Below, in pieces: positions 8,733 to 17,456 of a stretch of 64,000 nt of DNA. The stretch is from the NCBI RefSeq assembly GCF_026341275.1, contig NZ_JAIFZO010000002.1:4618118-4682117 (forward strand), written 5' to 3'. The notes under the pieces are model-generated. The model saw only the letters and a program-made list of their open reading frames with translations. It was not told where the DNA came from and did not search any database. Source of the DNA: Streptomyces ortus (GTDB taxonomy: Bacteria > Actinomycetota > Actinomycetes > Streptomycetales > Streptomycetaceae). The translations under genes and the position numbers were made by a program. Position 1 is the stretch's first letter; every line of letters begins with the position of its first letter.

Positions 8733-9677
8733 TTGGCCAACGGAATTGACCCCAGCACGTCGATGGCGGCGCTGTTCGGGTCACGGGTACGCAGGCTCCG
8801 TACGGCGGCCGGGCTGACCCAGGCCGAACTCGGCGCCTGCACGCATGTGGTGAGCACGCGGATCACACAGATCGAGCGGGCGTCCGGAGCGAAGCCGACG
8901 CTGGAACTGGCGCGTGCGTTGGACGCGGCGCTCGGCGCGGACGACCTGCTGGTCGAGTTGTGGCCGTACGTGTACCGGGAGGCGTTTCCGGACTGGTCGC
9001 GGAAGTTCATCGCGTACTCGGAGCGGGCTGTGACCATCAGGCAGTACGCGGCTCATGTGGTGCCGGGCCTGCTGCAGACCGAGGACTACGCCAGGGCGGT
9101 GCTCAGTCTGGATGCTCTGTTGGACGATGACGAGCAACTGGAAGAGCGAGTCACAGTCCGAATGACACGTCAGGAACGCCTGAGCTCGCCTGACCGGCCG
9201 GAGCTGGGGGTGATATTGGACGAGGCCGTACTGAGGCGCCCCATCGGTGGCGATGCGGTGATGCGTAAGCAGTTGGCGCGACTTCTGGATGCGGCAGGGG
9301 AACGCCGTATCACTGTGCAGGTACTGCCGTTCGACCAAGGTGGACACGAGGCCATGGGTGGCTCGCTGACAATCCTGACCCTGCCGAACGACTCAGAAGT
9401 GGCTTACACGGAGGGCGCGGACTACGGCCAACTCGTCGAGGAACCGGTCAACGTCAGTCGCTACAAGGTGATTTACGATCGGCTGCGGGCGGCAGCCCTG
9501 CCCCCGCTCATGTCACTCGACATGATCCGGTCTGCGATGGAGGGCAATTATCGTGCCTCGAATCTTCCGTCCCGATCTGAACGGCGTCGCTTGGCGCAGG
9601 AGCAGCTACAGCAATCAGGCGGGGGGCGACTGCGTGGAGGTGGCCGACGGGTTCCGGGGCGTCGTCCCGGTCCGTGA
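8733..9677 (+). CDS. XRE-family regulator with DUF5753 domain
   Basis: 314 residues from TTG 8733, with GGAAG 7 nt upstream. The N-terminal helix-turn-helix (LRTAAGLTQAELGACTHVVSTRITQIER) is followed by the DUF5753 ligand-like domain (VPGLLQTEDYARAV ... TVQVLPFDQGGHEAMGGSLTIL ... YTEGADYGQLVEEP). It is a cytoplasmic DNA-binding regulator. Its last 125 nt overlap the DUF397 gene in another frame, and the C-terminal residues after about 275 are unlike the family, so the overlap may have extended the tail. Confidence 0.88.
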   Translation: MANGIDPSTSMAALFGSRVRRLRTAAGLTQAELGACTHVVSTRITQIERASGAKPTLELARALDAALGADDLLVELWPYVYREAFPDWSRKFIAYSERAVTIRQYAAHVVPGLLQTEDYARAVLSLDALLDDDEQLEERVTVRMTRQERLSSPDRPELGVILDEAVLRRPIGGDAVMRKQLARLLDAAGERRITVQVLPFDQGGHEAMGGSLTILTLPNDSEVAYTEGADYGQLVEEPVNVSRYKVIYDRLRAAALPPLMSLDMIRSAMEGNYRASNLPSRSERRRLAQEQLQQSGGGRLRGGGRRVPGRRPGP

Positions 9678-9771
9678 CAGCAAGGTCCCGCACGGCTCGG
9701 CGCTGTGCTTCGGGACCGCCTCCTGGACCGCTTTCATAGGCGAGTTGAAAGCTGGACCCCACCGTCCCTGA
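9553..9771 (+). CDS. DUF397 domain small protein
   Basis: 72 residues from GTG 9553, with GGAGGG ending 8 nt before it inside the XRE gene. The DUF397 signature is clear: WRRSSYSNQAGGDCVEVADG, VPVRDSKVPHGSALCF, and SWTAFIGELK. DUF397 proteins are obligate neighbours and probable partners of XRE-DUF5753 regulators in Streptomyces (related to the BldB family). Translational coupling to the upstream gene is likely. Confidence 0.9.
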   Translation: MPRIFRPDLNGVAWRRSSYSNQAGGDCVEVADGFRGVVPVRDSKVPHGSALCFGTASWTAFIGELKAGPHRP

Positions 9772-9804
9772 GACGACCGGGCCCCGGCGGCCGTCCGCGT
9801 TGCG

Positions 9805-9842
9805 GGCTTGCCGGGCCCTTGTCCGCGAGGGTCCGGCAAGCC
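9805..9842 (+). terminator. Hairpin after the XRE/DUF397 pair
   Basis: A 10-bp perfect outer stem (9805-9814 with 9833-9842) encloses a second CCCT/AGGG stem. It lies 34 bp after the DUF397 stop and is the probable terminator. I see nothing gene-like in the rest of the 9772-10045 gap. Confidence 0.65.
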
Positions 9843-10045
9843 ACTGACCTCCTGAAAGAACCGGGGAAAGAACTGCCACCCACCCGCCTCCCTGACGCGG
9901 AGCCCGCGTCACCGTCCGAGTGACCGGCTTGCGGCAGCCAGATCCAGGCGGCTACGTTCGCCGCGACAACCGAAAACAAATACGGCCCCCGGCCGGGACT
10001 GGCATCCCGAACGAGGGCCTGACCAACTAGGAGAACACCTTCCCG

Positions 10046-10942
10046 ATGGCTGATTCGCAGTCTAACGCGCACTCGCGCGCCGACGCCGGAACTCCGACTT
10101 CCGGCGTGATCCGTGTACGCACCCGCCTCACCGCCGGCTTCACCGTCCTCGCCAACGCCCTCGTCCAGCGACGCGGCAGCGCGATCACGATCGGCGTCGC
10201 GGCGTACATTTCCTCCCTGCCCGACGGCTCCCCCGTGACCATCACTGCCCTGTGCGAGCACTTCAGCGAGGGAGAGATCCTGATCTCGCGGGCGCTCAGG
10301 GAACTCGAAGCGGCCGGATACCTGGAGCGCCGCCGTGAGCGGACGCCCACCGGGCAGGTCCGTACCCGCACGTACTTCTACGACGTCCCCGGCGGCGTGC
10401 CGCATCCGGACGGGCCTCCTGAGCCGCCCGAACCGCCCCGGCCCCGGAGGCAAGCCCCTGTCGCGGAGGCGATTGCGCCCGCGCGAGAAGCGGTGCGGGA
10501 GACAGTCCAGCCGCATACATACGCCGAGGCCGAGCCACCGGTCCCGCTCGCCGACACCGCTACCGACCCTCGAGCTGTCGCCGTGCTCGCCGCCCTGCGC
10601 CGGGTCGACCCCCGCCTCGTACTGTCCGAGCAGGAGGCCGCCCGTCTCGCCCCGGCCGTCACCAAGTGGCTCGCGGCAGGCCTCCTGCCCACACACATCA
10701 CGGACCACCTCACCGCACGGCTCCCGGACACCTTCCTGACCCGCCCGGTCGGCATCCTCGCCTACCGCCTCAAGGAAACTCCGCTCGCCCTGCCCGTATG
10801 GCTAGGAAGCGCGGAGTCCCCCGTACGTCCGTCGGTCGTACCCCTCCGGAACTGTGACGGCTGCGACCGGGGCTTCCGCGCGGCGGAACCCGGCCGTTGC
10901 CGGGACTGCCGCTCCCGGGAGCCACTCCGCGCGGCCGGCTGA
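10046..10942 (+). CDS. Winged-helix protein with C-terminal CxxC zinc-ribbon-like tail
   Basis: 298 residues from ATG 10046, with AGGAG 12 nt upstream. Residues 25-110 form a winged helix (RGSAITIGVAAYISSLP, TALCEHFSEGEILISRALREL, EAAGYLERRRERTPTGQVRT). A proline-rich linker follows, then a helical region, and finally two CxxC pairs (CDGCDRGF, CRDC) that could bind zinc. This architecture is common in streptomycetes without a firm function; I would expect DNA binding. No partner gene is evident. Confidence 0.75.
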   Translation: MADSQSNAHSRADAGTPTSGVIRVRTRLTAGFTVLANALVQRRGSAITIGVAAYISSLPDGSPVTITALCEHFSEGEILISRALRELEAAGYLERRRERTPTGQVRTRTYFYDVPGGVPHPDGPPEPPEPPRPRRQAPVAEAIAPAREAVRETVQPHTYAEAEPPVPLADTATDPRAVAVLAALRRVDPRLVLSEQEAARLAPAVTKWLAAGLLPTHITDHLTARLPDTFLTRPVGILAYRLKETPLALPVWLGSAESPVRPSVVPLRNCDGCDRGFRAAEPGRCRDCRSREPLRAAG

Positions 10943-10965
10943 GCCGATGACCTGGTGTGCCGCCC

Positions 10966-12177
10966 TCACCCGGCGAGCGTCTTGAGGCGGCCGACCGCCT
11001 CCTCCAGTACGGACGTCCGCTTGCAGAACGCGAAGCGGACGAAGGGTGCCCCGGCGTCCCGGTGGTCGTAGAAGACCGCGTTCGGGATCGCGACGACCCC
11101 GGCGCGCTCCGGCAGTGCCCGGCAGAACGCGAAGCCGTCGCTCTCGCCGAGCGGCCGGATGTCGGTGGTGACGAAGTACGTCCCGGCGGGCGTGAAGACC
11201 CCGAAGCCGGCCTCCGCGAGCCCGGCGCTCAGCAGGTCCCGCTTGACCAGCATGTCCGCGCGGAAGGCGTCGAAGTACGTGTCGGGCAGCGCCAGCGCCT
11301 CGGCGACCGCGTACTGGAAGGGCCCCGAGGCCACGTACGTGAGGAACTGCTTGGCCGAGCGCACCGCCGTGACCAGCTCGGGCGCCGCCGTCACCCAGCC
11401 GACCTTCCACCCGGTGAACGAGAACGTCTTGCCCGCGCTCCCGATGGTGACCGTGCGCCCGCGCATCCCGGGCAGGGTCGCCAGCGGTACGTGCTCGGCG
11501 CCGTCGAAGACCAGGTGCTCGTACACCTCGTCGGTGACGACCAGCAGGTCCCGCTCGACGGCCAGTTCGGCGATCGCGGTCAGCTCCGCGCGGGTGAGGA
11601 CCGTGCCGGTCGGGTTGTGCGGGGTGTTGAGCAGCAGCAGCCGGGTGTTGTCGGTGACCGCGTCGCGCAGCTCGTCGAGGTCCAGCCGGAACCGCCGCCG
11701 CGCGACGCCGTCCTCCCCGGCCTCCTCGTGCGGCCGCAGGGTGACCGGCACGCGGGTGCCGCCCGCCATCGCGATGCAGGCCGCGTACGAGTCGTAGTAC
11801 GGCTCCAGGGCGATCACCTCGTCGCCGGGCTCCACCAGGGCGAGCAGTGTGGCGGCGATGGCCTCGGTCGCGCCCGCCGTGACGAGGACCTCGGCGTCGG
11901 GGTCGTACGTCAACCCGTACCGGCGCTCCTGGTGCGCGGTGATCGCCGTACGCAGCTCGGGGACGCCCGGCCCCGGCGGGTACTGGTTCCCCCGTCCATC
12001 CCGCAGCGCCCGCACGGCCGCCTCCCGGACCTCCTCGGGACCGTCGGTGTCGGGAAAACCCTGCCCGAGATTGATCGAGCCGGTACTCAGGGCGAGGGCC
12101 GACATCTCGGCGAAGATCGTCGTCCCGAACTCGGCGAGACGACGGTTGAGGAGAGGGCGACGCGCGCTGGAGGTCAT
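10966..12177 (-). CDS. Class I/II PLP aminotransferase (DapC/kynurenine aminotransferase type)
   Basis: 403 residues from ATG 12177, chosen because CAGGATGG precedes it; ATG 12186 is in frame as well. Visible family features are SINLGQGFPDTDGP, GNQYPPGPG, VTAGATEAI, EPYYDSYA, NTPHNPTG, VVTDEVYEHLVF, and the PLP lysine in GSAGKTFSFTGWKVGW. Streptomyces copies are usually annotated as succinyldiaminopimelate transaminase or a broad-specificity aminotransferase. The exact amino donor cannot be settled from sequence. It stands alone, convergent with the winged-helix gene. Confidence 0.88.
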   Translation of the reverse strand: MTSSARRPLLNRRLAEFGTTIFAEMSALALSTGSINLGQGFPDTDGPEEVREAAVRALRDGRGNQYPPGPGVPELRTAITAHQERRYGLTYDPDAEVLVTAGATEAIAATLLALVEPGDEVIALEPYYDSYAACIAMAGGTRVPVTLRPHEEAGEDGVARRRFRLDLDELRDAVTDNTRLLLLNTPHNPTGTVLTRAELTAIAELAVERDLLVVTDEVYEHLVFDGAEHVPLATLPGMRGRTVTIGSAGKTFSFTGWKVGWVTAAPELVTAVRSAKQFLTYVASGPFQYAVAEALALPDTYFDAFRADMLVKRDLLSAGLAEAGFGVFTPAGTYFVTTDIRPLGESDGFAFCRALPERAGVVAIPNAVFYDHRDAGAPFVRFAFCKRTSVLEEAVGRLKTLAG

Positions 12178-12256
12178 GACGGCCATCCTGCGCGCAACCT
12201 CTGGAGTTGCTCAACTCGGCTTTGGCGCGTGAGCCGGGAGGGCATCTCCCTCCCAC

Positions 12257-12359
12257 GCAAGACGCACACGCAGGGCGCACACGCAAGACGCACACGCGAG
12301 AAGTGCACCCGAGACGTGCACGCGGCAAGCGCACCCGAGACGTGCGTGTGCGTGTGCGG
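12257..12359. repeat. Degenerate GACGCACACGC-type repeats in the 12178-12496 gap
   Basis: About eight imperfect 10-14 bp units built on ACGCACACGC or CCGAGACGTGCA, ending in a GTGCGTGTGC inverted copy. They fill much of the gap between the aminotransferase start and the small membrane protein. No gene is seen. It could be a slippage-derived repeat in the leader of the downstream gene. Confidence 0.6.
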
Positions 12360-12496
12360 CAGGAACCGCGGTAGGCAGTACAGCGGTCCGTACAGCAGTC
12401 GACACAGCAAGGATCTCGGCAGGGCACAGGCAGCAGGCAGACGAGAAGCAGAGCCCACGGGGGGCCGCTTCGGGGGAACGGAAGGAGGGTGGCGCC

Positions 12497-12781
12497 ATGG
12501 TCATCGGCATCATCCTGGCGTTGTTCGTCGTGGGGTTCGTGGTCTTGATGGTCACGCGAGTGGCATCCGGCGGGGGCCGGGCGCGCGGTCGTGGCAGGGG
12601 GCGTTCGGGCCGCGACAGCGGTAGCTGGTGGGCCGACAGCGGAGCGGTGGGCGGGAGCGACGGCGGCTCCAGCTCCTGCTCGTCGGGCTCCTCGGGGCAT
12701 CACTCCTCGTGCGGCGGGGGCAGTTCGTCCTGCGGCGGTGGCTCGTCCTGCGGGGGCGGCGGATGCGGCGGAGGCAGCTGA
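12497..12781 (+). CDS. Small membrane protein with Ser/Gly/Cys-rich tail
   Basis: 94 residues from ATG 12497, with GGAAGGAGGG about 9 nt upstream. One transmembrane helix (VIGIILALFVVGFVVLMV) is followed by an Arg/Gly segment and a tail of SSC, HHSSCGGG and CGGGG units containing six Cys and two His. The tail is predicted to be disordered and could bind metal. Neighbouring DUF2617 and spermidine synthase genes occur together in many streptomycetes, and this may belong to that set. Function unknown. Confidence 0.7.
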   Translation: MVIGIILALFVVGFVVLMVTRVASGGGRARGRGRGRSGRDSGSWWADSGAVGGSDGGSSSCSSGSSGHHSSCGGGSSSCGGGSSCGGGGCGGGS

Positions 12782-12822
12782 CACGGGGCAGCTGAGCTCC
12801 GGGCGACGTCGTCCGGTCGTAT

Positions 12823-12858
12823 GAGCGCCCCTCGGGAACCATCTCCCGGGGGGCGCTC
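12823..12858 (+). terminator. Terminator hairpin after the small membrane protein
   Basis: A 9-bp outer stem (12823-12831 with 12850-12858) with an inner CGGGA/TCCCG stem. It separates the small gene from the DUF2617 gene. The rest of 12859-13126 shows no gene. Confidence 0.75.
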
Positions 12859-13126
12859 AGTCGTTGTGGGGGCGTGCAGCTGTTTGCGAGCCCCCCAGGG
12901 GCGCACTTTCTTGTTGAACAGTTGAGCTGTGGAGCCCTCGGGGGGATGGAAACCCTACGAAGTTGGGTAAAAACGCTGTGGCGGACGCGCCGTTCATGAT
13001 TCCCTCGTATCGCCGACGCAGACCCCGGAACAACCTTCTGACCTGGCCGACCGGGCCCGATCACCGCCCGGCGCCGGCCGGGGTGCGACGGACCGACCCC
13101 ACCCTTGCGTGCAGCGGAGCCGACCC

Positions 13127-13645
13127 ATGCTCACGACCCTCAACACCGCCTATACCGACACGCGCGCGGCCGACCTCGCCTGGGCCCTCGGACGCGAACC
13201 GCTGCCCGCGCTCGCCACCCTCGACATCGAACTCGCCGACGCGAAACTGCAGTTGAGACTGCTGGGCGCGTCCCATCAGGTGCTGCTCGAGGAGGAGCGC
13301 GGCACCTGTTCGGAGACCGTCGCGTGCATCGCGGGCAGCAGCTCCCCGCTGCCGCTCGGCGTCGCCAAACGGGCGGGCGACTGGGAGTACGAGTTCGCCG
13401 CGCGCGTGGAGACGCTGTCCCGCGGGTCCTTCGCCGGCCGGGCGCAGGAACTGCTCGCCCTCGTCGCCGACCATCCGAACGGACTGGCGGGGGTCTTCCC
13501 CGGCAGCCCCCACGCCTTCACCGCGATGCTCGCGCAGCGCCACGACGGCCAAGTGCACTGGCGCACCTGGCACGCGTACCCCCAGGAGGGCCAACTGGTC
13601 GCCACACGAACGAAGGTGGGCGTACGGGTGCCGGCGACCCTCTAG
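13127..13645 (+). CDS. DUF2617 family protein
   Basis: 172 residues. ATG 13127 has GGAG 8 nt upstream and is preferred over the in-frame codon at 13109. The sequence (LDIELADAKLQLRLLGASHQVLL, ETVACIAGSSSPLP, GDWEYEFAARVE, FPGSPHAFTAM, HWRTWHAYPQEG) matches the actinobacterial DUF2617 family, which has no assigned function. It precedes a membrane-bound spermidine synthase, a conserved neighbourhood that suggests a shared process. Confidence 0.85.
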   Translation: MLTTLNTAYTDTRAADLAWALGREPLPALATLDIELADAKLQLRLLGASHQVLLEEERGTCSETVACIAGSSSPLPLGVAKRAGDWEYEFAARVETLSRGSFAGRAQELLALVADHPNGLAGVFPGSPHAFTAMLAQRHDGQVHWRTWHAYPQEGQLVATRTKVGVRVPATL

Positions 13646-13766
13646 GGCAGATCCCTGGGCAGGCCCGGAGGCGGACCCCGGGGGCGGGGCCCCGAAACGG
13701 CCGAAGTATGCGCGGGCGACGGCATTTACACACGTGTGGGTGACAGGACGCAGCGAACCGGTGACG

Positions 13767-13772
13767 TAGCGT
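13767..13772 (+). promoter_or_regulatory. Candidate -10 box, leaderless start of the spermidine synthase gene
   Basis: TAGCGT lies 7 nt before GTG 13780, which has no ribosome-binding site. This fits a leaderless transcript. Confidence 0.5.
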
Positions 13773-13779
13773 TCCCTGG

Positions 13780-15393
13780 GTGATCGAGCCGCACGCCCCC
13801 GCCCCGCCCGGTACGGCCCCGCCGCCCCGCAGCGGCGCGGGCCAGGCGCGTCTGCCGGTCAGGCCCGCCACCGGCCGGTTCCTCGTCCTCACCGGCGTGT
13901 TCGTCTGCGCGGCCTGCGGACTGGTGTACGAACTGGAACTGGTCGCCCTCGCCTCGTACCTGACCGGCGACTCCATCACCCAGGCCTCCGTCGTCCTGTC
14001 CGTGATGGTCTTCGCGATGGGCATCGGCTCGCTCCTCGCCAAACGGCTGCGCTGTCGCGCCGCGGCCGGCTTCGGCGCGGTGGAGGCCCTGCTCGCCCTC
14101 GTCGGCGGCTGCAGCGCGATGGTCCTGTACGCCGTCTTCGCCTGGACCGGCGGCTGGGGCGGCGCCTGGGCGGACGGCTCCAGCTACCTCCTCGTCGGCT
14201 TCTCCCTCGCCATCGGCCTGCTCATCGGCGCCGAGGTGCCCCTGCTGATGGAGCTGATCCAGCGCGTGCGCAGACAGGACGCGGGCGGCGCCGTCGCCGA
14301 CCTGTTCGCCGCGGACTACGTGGGCGCGCTGGCCGGCGGACTCGCGTTCCCGTTCCTGCTGCTGCCCCTGCTCGGCCAGCTGACCGCGACGCTGATCACC
14401 GGGACGGTCAACGCGTTCGCCGGCGCGGCCCTCGTCCTGGGCCTGTTCCGGCAGGACCTGACCCGGCGCGGTCGCTGGCTGCTCGTCGTCACCAACCTCC
14501 TCGTCCTCACGCTGCTCGCCTCGGCCGCCGTCCTCGTCGACGACTTCGAGCGGTCCGCGCGGCACGCGATGTACGGCCGGGACGTCCGGGTGGCGATACA
14601 CACCGACGTCCAGGACGTGGTCCTCACGGGCGGCACCGACGGCAGTCGGCTCGACCTCTATCTCGACGGCCGCCTGCGGGTCAGCGGCAGCGACGAGCGC
14701 CGCTACCACGAAGCGCTCGTGCACCCCGCGATGAACGGTCCCCACGCGCGCGTGCTCGTCCTCGGCGGCGGCGACGGGCTCGCCGTGCGCGAGGTGCTGC
14801 GACACCGGGGCGTACGGCGGGTCGACGTCGTCGAACTCGACGCCGGGCTCGTGGAGCTGGCGCGCACCGATCCGGCCCTGTCCGCGCTGAACGGCCACGC
14901 GTACGGGGATCCACGGGTGCGGGTCGTCGCCGCGGACGCGTTCGGCTGGCTGCGGCGGGCCCCGCGGGGCGCGTACGACGTGGTGATCTCCGATCTGCCC
15001 GACCCCGGGAACACGCCCAGTACGAAGCTGTACTCGCAGGAGTTCTACGGGCTGGCCCGCGAGGTGCTCGGCACGGGCGGGCGGCTCCTCGTGCACGCCG
15101 GGCCCGTGGCGGCACGGCCGCGCGCGTTCTGGACGGTCGACGCGACGGTACGGGCGGCCGGGCTGCGGACGGTGCCGTACTCGGTCGGCGGCCGTGACTC
15201 CGAGGTGACGGACGGGTCGCGGGTTCCGCACGACTGGGGGTACGTGCTCGCGTCGCGCGCCCGGCCGCGGCTGCGCACGGCGGCGGGGGCGCCGGACGTG
15301 CCGTCGCTCCAGGCGGGCGTCCGGGCGGCGGCGCGCACCCGGCTGGAGGGCCTGCCGCCGTCGACGCTGGTGCACCCGAGGTACGCCGACTGA
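13780..15393 (+). CDS. speE: Membrane-fused spermidine synthase-like protein
   Basis: 537 residues from GTG 13780. The N-terminal half has about seven transmembrane segments (VLTGVFVCAACGLVYELEL, LVGFSLAIGLLIGAEVPLL, FPFLLLPLLGQLTATLITG). The C-terminal half is a SpeE-type aminopropyltransferase with the SAM-like loop VLVLGGGDGLAVREVLRH, the acidic VELDAGLVELAR, the catalytic-type DVVISDLPDP and the LYSQEFYGLAREVL segment. Soluble SpeE transfers aminopropyl from decarboxylated SAM to putrescine; membrane-fused homologues are often of unproven polyamine activity, so the substrate is uncertain. Confidence 0.85.
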   Translation: MIEPHAPAPPGTAPPPRSGAGQARLPVRPATGRFLVLTGVFVCAACGLVYELELVALASYLTGDSITQASVVLSVMVFAMGIGSLLAKRLRCRAAAGFGAVEALLALVGGCSAMVLYAVFAWTGGWGGAWADGSSYLLVGFSLAIGLLIGAEVPLLMELIQRVRRQDAGGAVADLFAADYVGALAGGLAFPFLLLPLLGQLTATLITGTVNAFAGAALVLGLFRQDLTRRGRWLLVVTNLLVLTLLASAAVLVDDFERSARHAMYGRDVRVAIHTDVQDVVLTGGTDGSRLDLYLDGRLRVSGSDERRYHEALVHPAMNGPHARVLVLGGGDGLAVREVLRHRGVRRVDVVELDAGLVELARTDPALSALNGHAYGDPRVRVVAADAFGWLRRAPRGAYDVVISDLPDPGNTPSTKLYSQEFYGLAREVLGTGGRLLVHAGPVAARPRAFWTVDATVRAAGLRTVPYSVGGRDSEVTDGSRVPHDWGYVLASRARPRLRTAAGAPDVPSLQAGVRAAARTRLEGLPPSTLVHPRYAD

Positions 15394-15468
15394 GGCGGCG
15401 TACGCGTCCGTCCGCGGCGGATCCGGTGGAATCCCCGCATGTACGGGTGCGGTACGGGTGGTGCTGGG

Positions 15469-15474
15469 TAGGCT
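15469..15474 (+). promoter_or_regulatory. Candidate -10 box, leaderless start of the CoxG-like gene
   Basis: TAGGCT lies 8 nt before ATG 15483. No ribosome-binding site precedes that ATG. Confidence 0.5.
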
Positions 15475-15482
15475 CGGCCGAC

Positions 15483-16310
15483 ATGGAGCATGAGGTGTTC
15501 GTTCCGGTTCCCGTCGAGCGTCTGCGCGAGGCTCTCGCCGATCCCGCGCGGGTGGCGCGGGCGCTGCCCGGTCTCCAGCAGGACGCGGGGACGGCGCCCG
15601 TCTCCGGGCGCCTGAAGGTACGGGTCGGCGGGCACTCCATCACGTACCGGGGGACGCTCGGTGTCTCGCCGCGCGACGACGGCTCGTACTCCGTCGAGGC
15701 CGACGCCACGGAGGCGCGGGGGACGGGGACGGTGAAGCTCGCGCTCACGCTGACCGTCCTGCCCGCCGAGGGGGGCTCGACGCTCACGTTCACCGGCACG
15801 GCCTCGGCCGACGGACGTATCACCGATCTGCCGGCGGGCGAGGTGGCGTCGGCGACGACGCGCCTGCTGAACCGGTTCGCGGAACACCTGGCACCGGAGC
15901 CGGAGCAGGAGCCGGAACCGGAACCGGAGGCGGCGTCCGAGCCGGAAGAGGCATCCGTCGAGCCCGAGCCCGAGCCCGAGCCCGTGCCTGAACCCGAGGC
16001 CGGGCACGATCCGGACGAGGAGTTTCCCTCCTCGCACATGCCGTTCGCTGAGGGCGACTTCGCCGGTGGCTTCGAGGACGACGGGAGCCTGCCGCCGGGG
16101 GCACCGGCCGAGGCGGCGCACGCGCGGCGCACGATGATCGGCCGCAGCGCGGAAGAGGTCGACCACGCGCCACCGCGGGGCCGGTACGCGCCCGTGCCCG
16201 CGCCCGAGTCCGCGGGCGGCGGCGCGGTCCTCCGCTGGGCCGCGCCCGCGGCTGCCCTCGCCGTGGCCTCGGCGATCGTGGTGGGCCGAGCCCTCCGCAA
16301 ACGCCACTGA
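15483..16310 (+). CDS. CoxG-like SRPBCC protein with acidic linker and C-terminal TM
   Basis: 275 residues from ATG 15483. Residues 1-140 form a START/SRPBCC domain of the CoxG type (FVPVPVERLREALADPARVARALPG, YRGTLGVSP, DATEARGTGTVKLALTLTVL). A 100-residue acidic linker rich in EP repeats follows, then a C-terminal transmembrane helix (LRWAAPAAALAVASAIVVG). The protein is therefore probably a tail-anchored ligand-binding or membrane-recruitment factor. CoxG relatives act in CO-dehydrogenase maturation, but no cox genes are present here. Confidence 0.78.
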   Translation: MEHEVFVPVPVERLREALADPARVARALPGLQQDAGTAPVSGRLKVRVGGHSITYRGTLGVSPRDDGSYSVEADATEARGTGTVKLALTLTVLPAEGGSTLTFTGTASADGRITDLPAGEVASATTRLLNRFAEHLAPEPEQEPEPEPEAASEPEEASVEPEPEPEPVPEPEAGHDPDEEFPSSHMPFAEGDFAGGFEDDGSLPPGAPAEAAHARRTMIGRSAEEVDHAPPRGRYAPVPAPESAGGGAVLRWAAPAAALAVASAIVVGRALRKRH

Positions 16311-16352
16311 CCGCAGGCGCGGGCCGACCGACCTCTGCCCGCGGGCGCCCTT

Positions 16353-16500
16353 CAGGGGCGCGGGGAACTGCGCGTCCAGCCGTGGGCGGCCCGCAGAGGG
16401 GAGACGGCGGGTCCCCTGGAGAGGCGGGAAACCACGCGCGCGACCGGCGGCGGCAGGCGGCAGGCGGCAGGTGTCCCCCAGGGGCGCGGGCAACTGAGCG
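16353..16500. repeat. Dispersed GGGGCGCGGGGAACTGCGC elements in the 16311-16636 gap
   Basis: Two copies (16353-16374 and 16479-16500) of a roughly 20-bp element common between Streptomyces genes. The same element, on the other strand, builds the array at 28736-28955. The rest of the gap is low-complexity GGCAGGC and GGGGCTC repeats and contains no gene. Confidence 0.6.
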
Positions 16501-16623
16501 ACCGGTCGGTCGGGGCTCGGGGCTCGGTGCTCAGGGCTCAGGGCGCGGGTCGCAAGGGGCGTGCGCCGGGCGTGGGGGCCCCGGGATCCGGGCCCTGCGG
16601 GCCGGATCGTGCGTCGCACCCCG

Positions 16624-16629
16624 TAGGGT
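16624..16629 (+). promoter_or_regulatory. Candidate -10 box, leaderless start of the aldose epimerase
   Basis: TAGGGT lies 7 nt before GTG 16637, which lacks a ribosome-binding site. Confidence 0.5.
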
Positions 16630-16636
16630 CTCCCGC

Positions 16637-17446
16637 GTGAGTAACGAAGACATCACGCTGACCGCCGGCAACGCGCAAGCGACCGTGCAGCCCGGCAACG
16701 GCGGACGCATCGGCGGACTGAAGGTCGACGGCGTCGAACTGCTGCGCCAGGGCGACAAGTTCGGCTGCTTCCCCATGGTCCCGTGGTGCGGTCGCACCAG
16801 GGACGGCCGCTTCTCGAACGGCGTCACCCCCCACCAGCTCCCCCTCAACTCCCCACCCCACGCCATCCACGGCACCGCCCGCGACGCCGCCTGGCGCACC
16901 GCCCGCAGGAGCGCCGACGAAACCGTCGTCACGTACGACCTCGTCGACCCCTGGCCGTACGCCGGCCGTGTCACCCAGGCGGTCAGGCTGACCGAGGACT
17001 CCCTGACCCTGACCATGTCGGTGGAGACGTACGGCGACTCCTTTCCGGCGCAGATCGGCTGGCACCCCTGGTTCAACCGCCACCTCGAAGGCGGCGGGGC
17101 CCAGGACACCGACAGTGGTGTACGTGTCGACTTCAGCGCCGCCTGGCAGGAGGAGCGCGGCGCCGACCACCTGCCGACCGGCCGCCGTATCGACCCCCTC
17201 CCCAGCCCGTGGGACGACTGCTTCGGGATGCCCGACGGCGTCGACGTCACCCTCACCTGGCCCGGCCGGCTGGAGCTGAACGTGGCAAGCCGCGAGCAGT
17301 GGGTCGTCGTCTACGACGAGCAGGAGGCGGCCGTGTGCGTCGAACCGCAGACAGGACCGCCCAACGGCCTCAACACCCTGCCCCGCCTGGTCACCCCCAT
17401 CGACCCCCTGGAAGCCGCCACCACCTGGACCTGGCGCCGCCTCTAA
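16637..17446 (+). CDS. Aldose 1-epimerase family protein
   Basis: 269 residues from GTG 16637. The galactose-mutarotase-like fold is supported by GGRIGGLKVDGVELL, the FPMVPWCGRTRDGRF segment, HAIHGTARDAAW (one catalytic-type His), IGWHPWFNRHL (a second His) and the late VCVEPQTGPPNGLN with the Glu base. It interconverts sugar anomers in the cytosol; the sugar is unknown. Its stop codon region contains the likely promoter of pyrE. Confidence 0.88.
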   Translation: MSNEDITLTAGNAQATVQPGNGGRIGGLKVDGVELLRQGDKFGCFPMVPWCGRTRDGRFSNGVTPHQLPLNSPPHAIHGTARDAAWRTARRSADETVVTYDLVDPWPYAGRVTQAVRLTEDSLTLTMSVETYGDSFPAQIGWHPWFNRHLEGGGAQDTDSGVRVDFSAAWQEERGADHLPTGRRIDPLPSPWDDCFGMPDGVDVTLTWPGRLELNVASREQWVVVYDEQEAAVCVEPQTGPPNGLNTLPRLVTPIDPLEAATTWTWRRL

Positions 17447-17449
17447 GCT
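17444..17449 (+). promoter_or_regulatory. Candidate -10 box for leaderless pyrE
   Basis: TAAGCT overlaps the upstream stop codon and lies 7 nt before the pyrE ATG at 17457. Confidence 0.45.
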
Positions 17450-17456
17450 GACCCGC

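Noticed and set aside
12257..12359. CRISPR or transposon end
   Set aside because: Only degenerate 10-14-bp repeats; no spacers, no transposase.
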